From positions 1-6,677 of the forward strand of contig CAOJDZ010000038.1 in the NCBI GenBank assembly GCA_948433815.1: a DNA stretch of 6,677 nt. The letters are read 5' to 3'. The stretch comes from an uncultured Clostridia bacterium (GTDB taxonomy: Bacteria > Bacillota_I > Bacilli_A > RF39 > UBA660). Below, piece by piece: positions 6,301 to 6,677 of this stretch. Numbering within the stretch: position 1 is the stretch's first letter; each line of letters opens with the position of its first letter. A program made the translations under genes and the position numbers. The notes beneath the pieces were generated by a model that did no database searches, had not been told where the DNA came from, and saw nothing but the letters and a program-made list of their open reading frames with translations.

Positions 6301-6318
6301 CTATAGTTATTGTATAAT
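6291..6318 (+). promoter_or_regulatory. Promoter for the last, partial gene
   Basis: TTGTTT (6291-6296) and TATAAT (6313-6318) are separated by 16 bases. The -35 candidate overlaps the T-run of the preceding terminator. The ribosome binding site AAGAGGAAG (6331-6339) lies before ATG 6343. The expected leader is about 18 bases. Confidence 0.6.
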
Positions 6319-6342
6319 AAAAGTATTAAAAAGAGGAAGTAT

Positions 6343-6677
6343 ATGAAATCGAAATTAATAACCATTTTAAATAAAATTTATAAATTTATTCCATACATTA
6401 TTTTATTCATAGCAGACATATTATTCTGTATAACTTATTATATTTTAAAAGTATTAAAAGAAATAAACTTTTATGAAATGATATATTATTTTACAAGTGA
6501 TAAAACAGGAACAGGGCCTGCAATAATTACTGATGGAATAAAAACATGCTTTTTCGTATTTATATTAATTTTTATAATAATAGTTTTTCCTATAACAAAT
6601 ATAAAGAAACTTGAATTTAAAACTAAAAAAAGAAAATTATACCCAACTATTTTTAATAAATATAAAATGACTTATAG
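6343..6677 (+). CDS. N-terminus of a membrane protein, possibly LtaS/MdoB-type phosphoglycerol transferase (partial)
   Basis: An open frame starts at ATG 6343, after a good ribosome binding site, and runs off the window edge for 111 codons without a stop. It encodes a short basic N-terminus, a long hydrophobic segment (about 14-38), a polar loop containing NFYEMIYYFTSDKTGTGPAI, a second helix (about 66-85), and a basic cytoplasmic stretch (KKLEFKTKKRK). A first helix followed by a loop of this F-E-x-I-x-Y/F type and a Gly-rich stretch recalls the N-terminal membrane part of LtaS/MdoB alkaline-phosphatase-superfamily enzymes. These transfer glycerol phosphate from phosphatidylglycerol to polymers. 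The catalytic domain is outside the window, so this assignment is tentative; an unrelated multi-spanning envelope protein is the alternative. A gpsA neighbour would fit a glycerol-phosphate role. Confidence 0.45.
   Translation, partial: MKSKLITILNKIYKFIPYIILFIADILFCITYYILKVLKEINFYEMIYYFTSDKTGTGPAIITDGIKTCFFVFILIFIIIVFPITNIKKLEFKTKKRKLYPTIFNKYKMTY

Overview
This is an AT-rich window (mostly A/T, with A-rich coding strands) in which every convincing gene lies on the + strand. It looks like a low-GC Firmicutes/Mollicutes-type bacterium; the gene content resembles uncultured gut Bacilli such as RF39, but that placement is inference. TGA is used as a stop (position 5281-5283) and TAA ends the other complete genes, so the code is standard (table 11), not the Mycoplasma code. 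The genes present (LCP ligase, Wzy-like polymerase/ligase, sugar acyltransferase, WecA/TagO-like initiating transferase, GpsA) belong to envelope glycopolymer synthesis in an organism that keeps undecaprenyl-linked polymer chemistry and probably a cell wall.

Layout: 2-190 is the charged C-terminal tail of a truncated upstream gene. 191-246 carries a promoter and ribosome binding site. 247-1692 is a CpsA/Wzg-like LCP protein (three membrane helices, accessory domain, LCP catalytic domain). The same reading frame continues past two in-frame TAA codons (1690-1692 and 1723-1725) into a PASTA-like domain and a Pro/Asp/Glu-rich tail that ends at 2199. This is either a recently broken full-length gene of about 650 codons, a readthrough case, or a sequence error. 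A weak terminator and a promoter follow. 2262-3626 is an O-antigen ligase/polymerase-family membrane protein with a strong terminator over its stop codon. A second copy of the same promoter motif precedes 3699-4223, a left-handed beta-helix acyltransferase. It is followed at short spacing by 4243-5283 (WecA/TagO-like) and, through an ATGA overlap, by 5280-6251 (gpsA). A terminator and a new promoter lead into 6343-6677, the N-terminus of a membrane protein that may be an LtaS/MdoB-type phosphoglycerol transferase.

Working model (inference): the WecA-like enzyme loads sugar-1-phosphate onto undecaprenyl phosphate, glycosyltransferases outside the window extend it, the acyltransferase decorates a sugar, the Wzy-family protein polymerises or ligates the chain outside the membrane, and the LCP protein attaches it to the wall. 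GpsA supplies sn-glycerol-3-phosphate for lipids and possibly glycerol-phosphate polymers.

No tRNA, rRNA, CRISPR array, insertion sequence or riboswitch was seen. The most notable signals are the twice-interrupted LCP gene with a PASTA-like tail, a repeated extended -10 promoter motif with very short leaders, paired cysteines in exported domains, and an excess of the pentamer TCGCA. I did not find a clearly new multi-gene system.
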